Below are positions 1-6,379 of a stretch of 10,689 bases of DNA, in pieces. The stretch's first letter is position 1. Each line of letters begins with the position of its first letter. Source of the stretch: GCA-016699975 sp964515255. GTDB lineage: Bacteria > Patescibacteriota > Minisyncoccia > Moranbacterales > UBA1568. The notes under the pieces were generated by a model. The model was not told the origin of the DNA. It was given only the letters and a program-made list of their open reading frames with translations, and made no database searches. Location: positions 1 through 10,689 of the forward strand of contig CAZETL010000033.1 of NCBI GenBank assembly GCA_964515255.1, given 5' to 3'. A program made the position numbers and the translations under genes.

Positions 1-438
1 AGCCGGAGCGCTGCAGTCCCAGAGCTGGCCGAGCCAGCGCCAGCCCACCATTACCTGGTCGTCGCCCTCGTAGAGACACGGGACGTAGACGCCGCCGCCG
101 AAGTGCCGTACGACTGATTTCCAGAGAAAAACTTCTTCTTCGAAGAACTTCCGAAAAACAGCTGGTCCTTTCTTTTGGATTTCTTCCCCATCCCGGAGAG
201 AGAGACAACTCTCGAGCATCTTCTTTTCTTTCAGATACTTGTGCAGCTTGCTGCCTCCCATGGAGCGACCGTTCTTCTGACTGTCGTGGAGCCAGAGGTT
301 GATAGTTGAAAGGTCGTATTCGGTCGGACCCGTGAGTTCCAGTTCCGGATACATCACCATCTTCTTCCAGTTGGGATAGAAGGGATAAATAGAACGGTCG
401 ACGCAGACAATGGGGGCGAGCATGTCATTTCTAGACAT
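1..438 (-). CDS. Conserved Patescibacteria small protein of unknown function, 3' part cut by the window edge
   Basis: Reading leftward from ATG at 438 gives 146 codons open to the window edge, so the C-terminus is missing. I recognise the protein as a small hypothetical conserved in CPR/Patescibacteria: it has YPELELTGPTEYDLSTINLW near residues 30-49, then LHDSQKNG, SCLSLRDGEEIQKKG (about 77-91), a Phe- and acid-rich stretch, WKSVVRH, and a Trp/Gly-rich end (GWRWLGQLWDC). No signal peptide or membrane segment is visible, so it is probably cytosolic. No catalytic motif is apparent and its function is unknown to me. The start is fixed by AGGAGA six bases upstream; a second in-frame ATG five codons in has no such site. 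A consensus promoter and a leader with a long hairpin precede it, so it is probably transcribed on its own and well expressed. The family assignment is from memory; the reading frame itself is secure. Confidence 0.85.
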   Translation of the reverse strand, partial: MSRNDMLAPIVCVDRSIYPFYPNWKKMVMYPELELTGPTEYDLSTINLWLHDSQKNGRSMGGSKLHKYLKEKKMLESCLSLRDGEEIQKKGPAVFRKFFEEEVFLWKSVVRHFGGGVYVPCLYEGDDQVMVGWRWLGQLWDCSAPA

Positions 439-444
439 GGTCTA

Positions 445-450
445 TCTCCT
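445..450 (-). promoter_or_regulatory. Shine-Dalgarno site for the left-edge gene
   Basis: The minus strand reads AGGAGA with six bases to the ATG at 438. It is the clearest ribosome binding site in the window and selects 438 over the in-frame ATG at 423. Confidence 0.8.
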
Positions 451-483
451 CTGCAGGCGCTAGTGGGCTCTCGAATCTTCAAG

Positions 484-534
484 TTTGCCATAGCAGAGAA
501 AGGCCTAATTCAAGCCGCTTTCTGCTATGGCAAA
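484..534 (-). promoter_or_regulatory. Long leader hairpin upstream of the left-edge gene
   Basis: Perfect 14-base inverted arms (TTTGCCATAGCAGA at 484-497 and its complement at 521-534) enclose a 23-base middle that can pair further (GGC at 502-504 with GCC at 514-516). The element lies between the promoter at 565-593 and the start codon, so it would be transcribed in the 5' leader. It is not followed by a T-run in the minus direction, so it does not look like an ordinary terminator. Possible roles are an RNA-stability or translation-control structure, or a DNA palindrome bound by a protein. The function is unknown. Confidence 0.7.
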
Positions 535-564
535 TACCCTGTAATTTTTAAAGTTCAACACGCT

Positions 565-593
565 ATTATACATATTTTTAGATTCCCTGTCAA
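565..593 (-). promoter_or_regulatory. Consensus sigma-70-type promoter for the left-edge gene
   Basis: On the minus strand there is a perfect -35 TTGACA (588-593), a 17-base spacer, and a perfect -10 TATAAT (565-570). Transcription would start near 558 and run into the hairpin leader and the gene starting at 438, leaving a leader of about 120 bases. It lies just downstream of the tRNA terminator, which separates the two units. Confidence 0.85.
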
Positions 594-597
594 TTTC

Positions 598-620
598 AAA
601 AAGAGACTCTGTAAAGCCTC
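598..620 (-). terminator. Rho-independent terminator of the tRNA-Ala unit
   Basis: The minus strand has GAGGCT (615-620), a six-base loop, and AGTCTC (603-608), forming a 6-bp stem with one G-U pair, followed by five T (598-602). It starts ten bases past the encoded CCA end of the tRNA. The stem is short but the position and T-run are right. Confidence 0.6.
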
Positions 621-629
621 CATGTTGCA

Positions 630-703
630 TGGTGGACCCGAGGGGAATCGAACCCCTATCCCCCGCGTGCAAGGCGGGAGCTCTACCACTAAGCTACGGG
701 CCC
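630..703 (-). tRNA. tRNA-Ala (anticodon UGC), CCA encoded
   Basis: The minus strand from 703 folds as a complete tRNA. The acceptor stem GGGCCCG pairs with CGGGTCC and includes a G-U pair at the third position, the classic alanine identity element. The D arm contains GCTTAGTGGTAGAGC. The anticodon arm is CCCGC-CTTGCAC-GCGGG with anticodon TGC. The T arm is AGGGG-TTCGATT-CCCCT. The discriminator base is A, and CCA is encoded at the 3' end (630-632). The gene has its own promoter (730-758) and terminator (598-620), so it is a single-gene unit. No intron is seen. Confidence 0.97.
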
Positions 704-729
704 ATGAAGGTTCCAGGAAAACTTTTGAG

Positions 730-758
730 AGTATAAAGAGAAAATCGAAAACTGTCTA
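730..758 (-). promoter_or_regulatory. Promoter of tRNA-Ala
   Basis: On the minus strand, TAGACA (753-758) and TATACT (730-735) each match the sigma-70 hexamers at five of six positions and are separated by 17 bases. The tRNA 5' end at 703 lies about 20 bases past the expected transcription start. Confidence 0.8.
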
Positions 759-773
759 CCAAAAGAAAGAAAT

Positions 774-795
774 AAACCCTGAAAAATCAGGGTTT
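774..795 (-). terminator. Terminator hairpin downstream of the CAP-domain gene
   Basis: A perfect 9-bp stem (AAACCCTGA at 774-782, complement at 787-795) has a four-base loop. On the minus strand it is followed by ATTTCTTTCTTTT, a T-rich tail. It lies 165 bases past the stop codon of the CAP-domain gene and before the tRNA promoter, so it probably ends that unit. The plus strand also has a T-rich tail after the stem, so it may work in both directions, but no plus-strand gene is seen. Confidence 0.7.
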
Positions 796-960
796 TGTGT
801 TTTTGTTTCAGCTCCTCTTTCTGGAAGCGCGGATACGGAGAACTCCGTTCCAATATTGATCCAAGCCCGCTCGTGGCGTGGAAATATCATCATTTAGTTG
901 TTTTTCGTTTTATTTTTTACATAAATTTCAGAGAAGTGAAAGTGGATATCGAAATGATCC

Positions 961-1788
961 TCATGCGCGCTGCCCCACCCTATGCCAAAAGAGGCCCCGA
1001 AGAATAACGCAGACCGAGAGACATTCTACTGCCATTGCAAATGCCAGAACCCAGACTGAAACGGGGTTTCGCAATGTCTCTTCAGATATAAACCAAAGAG
1101 GCAGCTGACGAGATAGAAAAATACCCGAAGAAGAACGCGCATCCATATTCAAAGTGGCACGAGAAACAGGGACTAATCTCCCAGCACTCGTCGTATTCAC
1201 GCGAACAGCTGAATCTCCGGAAGTCATGGAGCTCTCAGCCGTCTGAGTGGAAACCGAATCGACGACCGTAGAAAACGTTGGGACAACCGCCTTGTGTCCG
1301 AGTCTCATTCCGAAAAATTGAACGGTCACAGTCGCCTTTTTTCCGCCAAAATCAATATCCCGAACAGCAACGCCGATATCTGAATACTTCGACGACAAAA
1401 TGTTTTCACGGTGTTTCTTGCTCTGCATCCAAGCAGACTCCTCATCCCTTGCATCAGAGAAATAAATGGCGAGGTTCTCCCCTGCATGCCGATACACATA
1501 CCCAGACCGCTCAAAGAAAGACCATGGCCGAGTCCCATCAGGAGCAGTGTGGGAAAAGTATTGGTGACGTGCCATATATTCCAGCTTCGCCTCAGCAGCT
1601 TGAGTCAATACATCATCCATGAGAAGCGCCGGGAGACCGGAGAGTGCCCGATCGGCATTTGTAAGCTGAATAACCTCGTTCGGGCCAAACGACGCTGCAA
1701 AGACACTTTGAAACGGCAAGAGAATACCAACAACAAAGAGAAGCTTAAGGAGAAAACTAACCGTGAGTTGTGAGGATATTTGTTTCAT
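961..1788 (-). CDS. Secreted, membrane-tethered CAP-domain (SCP/PR1, YkwD-like) protein
   Basis: Numbered from ATG at 1788 (275 residues), the protein has a Lys-containing N-terminus and a hydrophobic signal segment ending in SVFAA near residues 27-32. A CAP domain follows at about 38-164 with the family landmarks: NEVIQLTNADR at its start, FSHTAPDG (His80), GENLA (Glu104) and HRENIL (His126). Next is a Ser/Thr-rich linker (about 170-225) and a C-terminal hydrophobic helix (about 242-265) with a short basic tail, so the domain probably sits outside the cell anchored in the membrane. CAP proteins of bacteria are mostly of unknown biochemical role; wall or surface functions are inferred. The frame extends to an ATG at 1842, but that ATG lies inside the -10 box of a consensus promoter and precedes a terminator hairpin, while the signal peptide fits a start at 1788. 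No Shine-Dalgarno site is visible. Confidence 0.88.
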   Translation of the reverse strand: MKQISSQLTVSFLLKLLFVVGILLPFQSVFAASFGPNEVIQLTNADRALSGLPALLMDDVLTQAAEAKLEYMARHQYFSHTAPDGTRPWSFFERSGYVYRHAGENLAIYFSDARDEESAWMQSKKHRENILSSKYSDIGVAVRDIDFGGKKATVTVQFFGMRLGHKAVVPTFSTVVDSVSTQTAESSMTSGDSAVRVNTTSAGRLVPVSRATLNMDARSSSGIFLSRQLPLWFISEETLRNPVSVWVLAFAMAVECLSVCVILRGLFWHRVGQRA

Positions 1789-1825
1789 AAAAAAAGAGAA
1801 GCGGGTGCAGAGACACCCGTTTCTC
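1789..1825 (-). terminator. Intrinsic terminator directly before the CAP-gene start codon
   Basis: The minus strand reads GAGAA-A-CGGGTG, loop TCTCTG, CACCCG-C-TTCTC, then seven T ending one base before the ATG at 1788. The stem has 11 pairs and one A-C mismatch. It lies after the trxB stop and so may end the murD-trxB unit, but it is also downstream of the promoter at 1841-1869 and would end that transcript after about 45 bases. An attenuator is a second reading. Confidence 0.75.
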
Positions 1826-1840
1826 GAACTATACGACCCC

Positions 1841-1869
1841 ATTATACCCTAGAAATTTGATCCTGTCAA
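1841..1869 (-). promoter_or_regulatory. Consensus promoter for the CAP-domain gene, overlapping the trxB stop codon
   Basis: The minus strand has a perfect -35 TTGACA (1864-1869), a 17-base spacer and a perfect -10 TATAAT (1841-1846). The -35 overlaps the trxB TGA (1866-1868). The predicted transcription start, near 1834, is upstream of the ATG at 1788 but downstream of the alternative ATG at 1842, which argues for the shorter protein. Confidence 0.85.
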
Positions 1870-2786
1870 ACAGCTAGTTTCTGGAGATACTCATGGATGC
1901 TTTTCGCGGCTATTGCTCCTTCTGACGCAGCGGTGACAATTTGCCGGAATCGATTGGAGTTTGTCGTAATATCCCCCGCCGCGAAGAGACCTGGAATTCC
2001 CACGCTCTGGTCGGGCTCTGTTTCAACGTACCCGAACCGGTCAAGTTTTGCTCCAAGACTCGAAAGCATTTTTGTATTCGGCAAAAGTCCAATTTCCACA
2101 AAAAGCCCGTCGACAGAGAGATTCTCTCCTCCCTCGTGCGCTTTGGTCAACACAAGCGTTTCAAGCGTCTTGTTCCCGCGAATTTCCTTTATCTCAGTTT
2201 CGAAAATTACCGAAACATTTTCCTTCGAGAAAAGCAGGTTCTGCCAAAATCGCTCGGCGATCATCGCATTCTCACGAACAATGACATATACCTGGGTGCA
2301 AATGTCAGCGAGATATGCGCCAGCCTCTGCCGCGCTGTCGCCACCTCCCACCACCGCAACGCGTTTCCCGCGAAAGAAAAAACCGTCACATGTGGGACAA
2401 AAGGAAACTCCTTTCCCCGAGAACTCCTTCTCTCCCGGAACGCCAAGGTGACGATGCGCCGTCCCCGTAGCAACGAGGATCGACCTCGACTCAAGCGTCT
2501 CGCTCCCAGCCGCAAGACGAAATCCCTCGTCAATCTTCTCAATTTTCTCGACTGAAACGGGAAGAATATCAATGCCGTAACTCTTCGCATGATCGGCCAT
2601 CTGATCGGCGAAAACTTGCCCGCGGATTTCCTTCGTGCCAATCCAATTTCCGACGTCGAATGTCTGCGTCAGAAGGCCTCCTGCGACTTCCCCGAGCACC
2701 ACATGCTTTATTCCGTATCGCGAAGCATATACAGAAGCTGAAAGTCCAGCGGGACCCGCACCGATAATCACCAATTCATGCATCAT
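1866..2786 (-). CDS. trxB: Thioredoxin reductase-like flavoprotein lacking the usual NADPH signature
   Basis: The 306-residue protein has the normal length and order for low-molecular-weight thioredoxin reductases: FAD-binding GAGPAG at 9-14, redox-active CPTCDG with Cys130 and Cys133, a second dinucleotide fold with GGGDSA at 147-152, and the C-terminal FAD motif FAAGDIT followed by RQIVTAASEGAIAA. The enzyme would pass electrons through FAD to a thioredoxin-like disulfide protein in the cytosol. Where typical enzymes carry HRRxxxR to hold the NADPH 2'-phosphate, this one reads VRENAMI (about 169-175), so NADPH use is doubtful. There are two adjacent ATG codons (2786 and 2783) and neither has a clear Shine-Dalgarno site; the first is given. 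It lies 51 bases after the malic enzyme gene with no terminator between, so co-transcription is likely. The family is clear; the coenzyme and partner are not. Confidence 0.92.
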   Translation of the reverse strand: MMHELVIIGAGPAGLSASVYASRYGIKHVVLGEVAGGLLTQTFDVGNWIGTKEIRGQVFADQMADHAKSYGIDILPVSVEKIEKIDEGFRLAAGSETLESRSILVATGTAHRHLGVPGEKEFSGKGVSFCPTCDGFFFRGKRVAVVGGGDSAAEAGAYLADICTQVYVIVRENAMIAERFWQNLLFSKENVSVIFETEIKEIRGNKTLETLVLTKAHEGGENLSVDGLFVEIGLLPNTKMLSSLGAKLDRFGYVETEPDQSVGIPGLFAAGDITTNSNRFRQIVTAASEGAIAAKSIHEYLQKLAV

Positions 2787-2837
2787 ATGTCAAAAATTTA
2801 AAAAATAGGTACGAACTCCCCACCAGCCTACATCGCT

Positions 2838-3980
2838 TCATCGGATCGCACGAGCAATTGCTGGAACCACTCGAGTATCGAATGGGGACGGAATAATTGA
2901 GAGCGGCGACGGGTTTTCCACAAGTTTCGCGAGATTCCCAGCGGCCCGGGCAAGCATCTCATTGGTAATATCCCGAACACCCCGATCAAGCGCACCACGA
3001 AATATTCCCGGAAATCCAAGGACGTTATTGATTTGATTAGGGAAATCAGAACGACCGGTTGCAATGATCGCTGCGCCGGCATGCTTCGCTTCGTCGGGCA
3101 TGATTTCCGGAATCGGATTCGCAAGCGCGAACACAATCGGAGAATCCGCCATAGATTGGATCATGCGAGACGAAACAATCCCTCCTTTTGAAACGCCGAT
3201 AAACACATCTGCGCCAGGAAGCGCAGCCTCAATTCCCCCGGAAATATTTCTCTGGTTCGTCGAATCAAGAAGTCGGACTTTGTACGCGTCGAGATCCGTC
3301 CGATTCCGAGAGAGAATACCCCTACTATCCAACATAATAATATCTCGCGCGCCGCTCATTCCGAGGAGATCCGCAATTGCATGCCCTGCGGCACCCGCGC
3401 CAGAGATAACAATTCGAACTGCCCCTATTTTCTTTCGAACGACACGCAGCGCATTGAGAAGACCAGCAAGAACCACAAGAGCAGTTCCGTGTTGATCATC
3501 GTGAAATACAGGAATATCAAGCATCTTTCGAAGCCGGGCCTCAATATCAAAACATCTCGGCGCAGCAATGTCCTCAAGATTTATCCCGCCGAAAGAAGGC
3601 GCCATGCGAGCGACCGTTGAGACAACCTCTTCAGTATCCTGAGTCCCAAGAACAATTGGAACCGCATCGATGCCAGCAAACCGCTTGAAAAGCAACGCCT
3701 TCCCCTCCATGACAGGTAACGCTGCCACCGGGCCAATATTGCCGAGGCCAAGAACCGCAGAACCATCAGAGATAACTGCAACCACATTGCCTCGCCAGGT
3801 ATAGCGGTCCGCCTGATCCGGAAACTTCGCAAGATGCGACGATACCGCGCCGACGCCCGGAGAATACAAGATACTGAGATCCGATGGATTCTTTACTGTT
3901 GATTTCAAGGAGATCTCTACTTTTCCTCGGAGTTTTCCGTGGATAGAAAGAGCTTGTTTTCCAATGTCAGTCGATTTCAT
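2838..3980 (-). CDS. NAD(P)-dependent malic enzyme, short bacterial form
   Basis: From ATG at 3980 the protein has 380 residues, the size of the short single-domain malic enzymes without a phosphotransacetylase tail. It would oxidatively decarboxylate L-malate to pyruvate with NAD(P) and a divalent metal in the cytosol. Landmarks, numbered from this start: LYSPGV with the likely catalytic Tyr39; SDGSAVLGLGNIGP (71-84); EGKALLFK with the likely catalytic Lys94; NLEDIAAPRCF and FHDDQHGTA (metal and substrate region, about 134-167); GAGAAG nucleotide fold (194-199); ALANPIPE; and TGRSDFPNQINN near the end. The frame extends 18 codons upstream to a TTG at 4034 and contains an ATG at 4007, but a promoter-like pair covers both, and conserved family sequence begins at KSTDIGKQALSIH. 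No Shine-Dalgarno site is seen. NAD versus NADP preference cannot be read with confidence. Confidence 0.92.
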   Translation of the reverse strand: MKSTDIGKQALSIHGKLRGKVEISLKSTVKNPSDLSILYSPGVGAVSSHLAKFPDQADRYTWRGNVVAVISDGSAVLGLGNIGPVAALPVMEGKALLFKRFAGIDAVPIVLGTQDTEEVVSTVARMAPSFGGINLEDIAAPRCFDIEARLRKMLDIPVFHDDQHGTALVVLAGLLNALRVVRKKIGAVRIVISGAGAAGHAIADLLGMSGARDIIMLDSRGILSRNRTDLDAYKVRLLDSTNQRNISGGIEAALPGADVFIGVSKGGIVSSRMIQSMADSPIVFALANPIPEIMPDEAKHAGAAIIATGRSDFPNQINNVLGFPGIFRGALDRGVRDITNEMLARAAGNLAKLVENPSPLSIIPSPFDTRVVPAIARAIR

Positions 3981-4005
3981 AGCAAGAAAGTTCAGAGGAC
4001 TTTCC

Positions 4006-4034
4006 ATGATACAGGGAAAGTCCCCGAGAATCAA
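4006..4034 (-). promoter_or_regulatory. Possible promoter for the malic enzyme gene
   Basis: The minus strand has TTGATT (4029-4034), a 17-base spacer and TATCAT (4006-4011), matching consensus at four and five of six positions. The predicted start near 3999 would leave about 19 bases of leader before ATG at 3980. The match is moderate; the gene may also be read from upstream murD transcription. Confidence 0.45.
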
Positions 4035-4073
4035 ACAAACTGATCTGAATAGAAAAGTTCCGAAATATATTCG

Positions 4074-6371
4074 TCAGTTTTCTTGAAAGTTCGATAGCGA
4101 GTTCCGCAATGATCGCTCAGCTTCTTGCTTCTCTTTGTCTGATACTGCCTCGATAAGCACACGGGAACGCGAAACGACAAAATTACCTTTCACTGACGAG
4201 ATACTCCCGAAAGCCCGAATCGTCCGCAAGAACGCATTGGCAAAGCCGAGATTCCCCATCGACTCGCCAGTGCTCGACGAAGGATCCATGTCATGAGCGC
4301 TAGAAAGCAGGTCATCCGAGAAATGCCGCACAACTCCAAGAATTCCTTCGGGAACCACAAAGAGGCGGGTTCCGCTTTCCCTTCCAAAATCAGAATGAGA
4401 GACGGCTCGATAGAGAGCATTGTCTTTCAATGCTCCAGCTGAAGTATTTTTCAACGCACTCGAAACCGATTGCACAACGGACGCCCGTGGTCCCAATACA
4501 AATGTCTCACCAGAAGAAAGAAACGAGAACGAAAGAAGTGAGTAGGGGAAAGTCTCAGATAATGAAAATGAGTATACCGTTCCGACTGGCGTTTCCTTCG
4601 AAACAAGTCTTGCGTTCTGCTTCATAGCTTCTAAGACTTCGAGCTCCTCCCTCTCCAAAGCCACTCGATCTTCTTCGGCGTCCAGACAACGCTTCCGCGC
4701 TCCCAAAGATTCGCTTTCTGATCGTTCTTTGCATGCCATCGGAGATGCATTCGAACGAATCTCTGTCTCGCGCTCCTCTATCAACCGGCGAGCAAGCGCC
4801 GCGACCTTACTCATAAGCGAGATTGTTGCCGATGAATCATGTGTCTTTGCGAGAATAACTGCCGCTGGATCTCCATCCCCCGCAAGGAGCGCAAACGCAA
4901 CGCTTCCGGACAGATTATCAATAACGTCGCCTTCGATATCAATATTCGCTGTTTGGCGAATCAAATCCCTCAGCCGTCCATACTCGAATCTCCCTCGATC
5001 CGTAAGACGAACGCGCTTGAAGTCATAGAACGATTCTTTCGCCGAATTATTCTCGGCGAAGATATCCGTCCATTGCCCGCCCACTTGCTCAGGAAAAACT
5101 GAAGCAAACGTCGAGTTCTCAGGAACGATACGCGTTTCCTTCATCCCATCTGCATCCTGCGCCCATTTCACCTCGAATCCATCTTCGTTCGCAGAGAACA
5201 GTGTTCCGAAAGACATTCGTTCCGGATATCGAAAGTACTCGGATGAAAAATCGCATTCGCCGGACTCACAGGAAGAATTGAGAACTTCAGCTGAGTCGAT
5301 ATCAAAAAGCATCATTGAAAGAACCTCTTTCGGATCTGGGTCTCCAAATTGTTCGTTGACTTTCCGGAATCGTTCCGCGATAGACGATTCATCTCTCCGA
5401 GAAGACAATCCAGTGACCGATCGGAATGATATCCGCTGTGATTGACGGTCAAGCAGAGCCTGAATATCCCCTTCAGAAGACGCACATACCCAGTTCCCAC
5501 CGACAATCGCCTGGTATAAATCCCGAAATCGGAGAATCTCCGGAACATTGTCAGGGAGAGGCCGTTTCTTCTCCTTGTCCAGATTCACTCGATAGTAGGA
5601 AAAGCCCCGATAACTTTTCTCGGTAATAAAGGTGTCTTCTCTTTTTGCAACCTCCCGAAACATTTTCGCAGCTTGAAGAACATCGGTTACCCGAGCGACA
5701 ACGATAAAATCGAGAAGCCCGCCCCCCTCACCCTTCGACACCGAATCCCCCAGAACTTCCGAACTTCCTGGAATCGATTGAGAAGCGAAAAGGCTCCCGC
5801 TTGTAAGATTTCCAAAAAAGGAAAGGCTTGTCTTCCGAATCCCATCACTAATCGGCTTCAAACTCGGGATCGCTATATAAGCGGAGTCTCCAAGAATCGG
5901 CTTCATTTCCGCCGAAAAGTCAATGTCAAAAGTTTTGAGAGAATCTTGGAAGAACTGAGAAATAGTCTCCCCCTCTCCAACCGGATCGAGATTCTTTCTC
6001 AATATCGAATACCCCGGAAATTTCTCGAGATGGCGCTCGAGCAACGTGTACTGTCCAGAATTTGGATTTATGTTCGCACGAAGGATAAACTCCGGACGAT
6101 CAGGAAGCATTTCCAGTTCCGGGACTTGTTTGATGTACTTCAAATACCATTCCCCACCCCAAGCGACGAATACGATAAAGATGGCTGCAACGAGACGTCG
6201 AACCCTCCCTCGCCAAGAATTTGGCCAAAAAAAGAGAACCATTTTCAACAGAAAATTTAAGAGAGAAGCAAAAAAGCGATAGAGAGGTCCGCGAATTGCA
6301 CCACTCTTCGGAAGAGATTCAGCATCAGAACTCCGCGCATAATCAGAGCTTTCCGGACTGTGCTCGCTCAT
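4074..6371 (-). CDS. Large membrane-anchored extracytoplasmic protein, DUF3352-like
   Basis: A 765-residue protein. Residues 1-30 are polar, 31-50 hydrophobic with interspersed basic residues, and 57-78 form a convincing membrane helix preceded by RGRVRR, so most of the protein should lie outside the membrane. The segment after the helix (LPDRPEFILRANINP, then LLERHLEKFPGY, and IKP-type repeats of the fold) resembles DUF3352 proteins, a family of unknown function found in cyanobacteria and CPR bacteria; this is by eye and only moderately sure. Residues about 520-592 are rich in Glu, Arg and Lys with heptad character, a likely coiled-coil insertion, and Cys547 with Cys562 flank its centre; another Cys pair (368, 373) is earlier. 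It starts 8 bases after the murD stop, so it belongs to the murD unit, which hints at an envelope role. No enzyme motif is seen. Confidence 0.85.
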   Translation of the reverse strand: MSEHSPESSDYARSSDAESLPKSGAIRGPLYRFFASLLNFLLKMVLFFWPNSWRGRVRRLVAAIFIVFVAWGGEWYLKYIKQVPELEMLPDRPEFILRANINPNSGQYTLLERHLEKFPGYSILRKNLDPVGEGETISQFFQDSLKTFDIDFSAEMKPILGDSAYIAIPSLKPISDGIRKTSLSFFGNLTSGSLFASQSIPGSSEVLGDSVSKGEGGGLLDFIVVARVTDVLQAAKMFREVAKREDTFITEKSYRGFSYYRVNLDKEKKRPLPDNVPEILRFRDLYQAIVGGNWVCASSEGDIQALLDRQSQRISFRSVTGLSSRRDESSIAERFRKVNEQFGDPDPKEVLSMMLFDIDSAEVLNSSCESGECDFSSEYFRYPERMSFGTLFSANEDGFEVKWAQDADGMKETRIVPENSTFASVFPEQVGGQWTDIFAENNSAKESFYDFKRVRLTDRGRFEYGRLRDLIRQTANIDIEGDVIDNLSGSVAFALLAGDGDPAAVILAKTHDSSATISLMSKVAALARRLIEERETEIRSNASPMACKERSESESLGARKRCLDAEEDRVALEREELEVLEAMKQNARLVSKETPVGTVYSFSLSETFPYSLLSFSFLSSGETFVLGPRASVVQSVSSALKNTSAGALKDNALYRAVSHSDFGRESGTRLFVVPEGILGVVRHFSDDLLSSAHDMDPSSSTGESMGNLGFANAFLRTIRAFGSISSVKGNFVVSRSRVLIEAVSDKEKQEAERSLRNSLSNFQEN

Positions 6372-6379
6372 AATTTGAT

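Noticed and set aside
756..893. Minus-strand open frame of 45 codons between the CAP gene and the tRNA
   Set aside because: It runs through the terminator stem and ends in the tRNA -35 box, has no ribosome binding site, and its last third simply translates the hairpin.
463..897. Plus-strand open frame of 144 codons spanning the tRNA
   Set aside because: It is antisense to the tRNA-Ala gene and two promoters and has no recognisable protein family; its GGPEGNRTP-like text is the reverse side of the tRNA T arm.
1789..1842. Upstream extension of the CAP-domain protein to ATG 1842 (18 extra residues)
   Set aside because: The ATG is inside the TATAAT box, the extension is encoded by a terminator stem, and a normal signal peptide begins at ATG 1788.
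1897..2555. Plus-strand open frames of 184 and 204 codons opposite trxB
   Set aside because: They are shadows of a gene with clear flavoprotein motifs and show no family features; similar long antisense frames lie opposite murD, the deacylase and gap.
2767..2795. TTGACA on the minus strand at the trxB start as a -35 box
   Set aside because: No -10-like hexamer lies at 16-18 bases, and it would start inside trxB.
3986..4004. GAAAGT/ACTTTC hairpin just upstream of the malic enzyme start as a leader structure
   Set aside because: If the promoter is right, transcription starts within the first arm, so the hairpin would not form in the RNA.
3981..4034. Upstream extension of the malic enzyme to TTG 4034
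   Set aside because: The extra residues are not family-like and lie over a promoter-like pair; conserved sequence begins right after ATG 3980.
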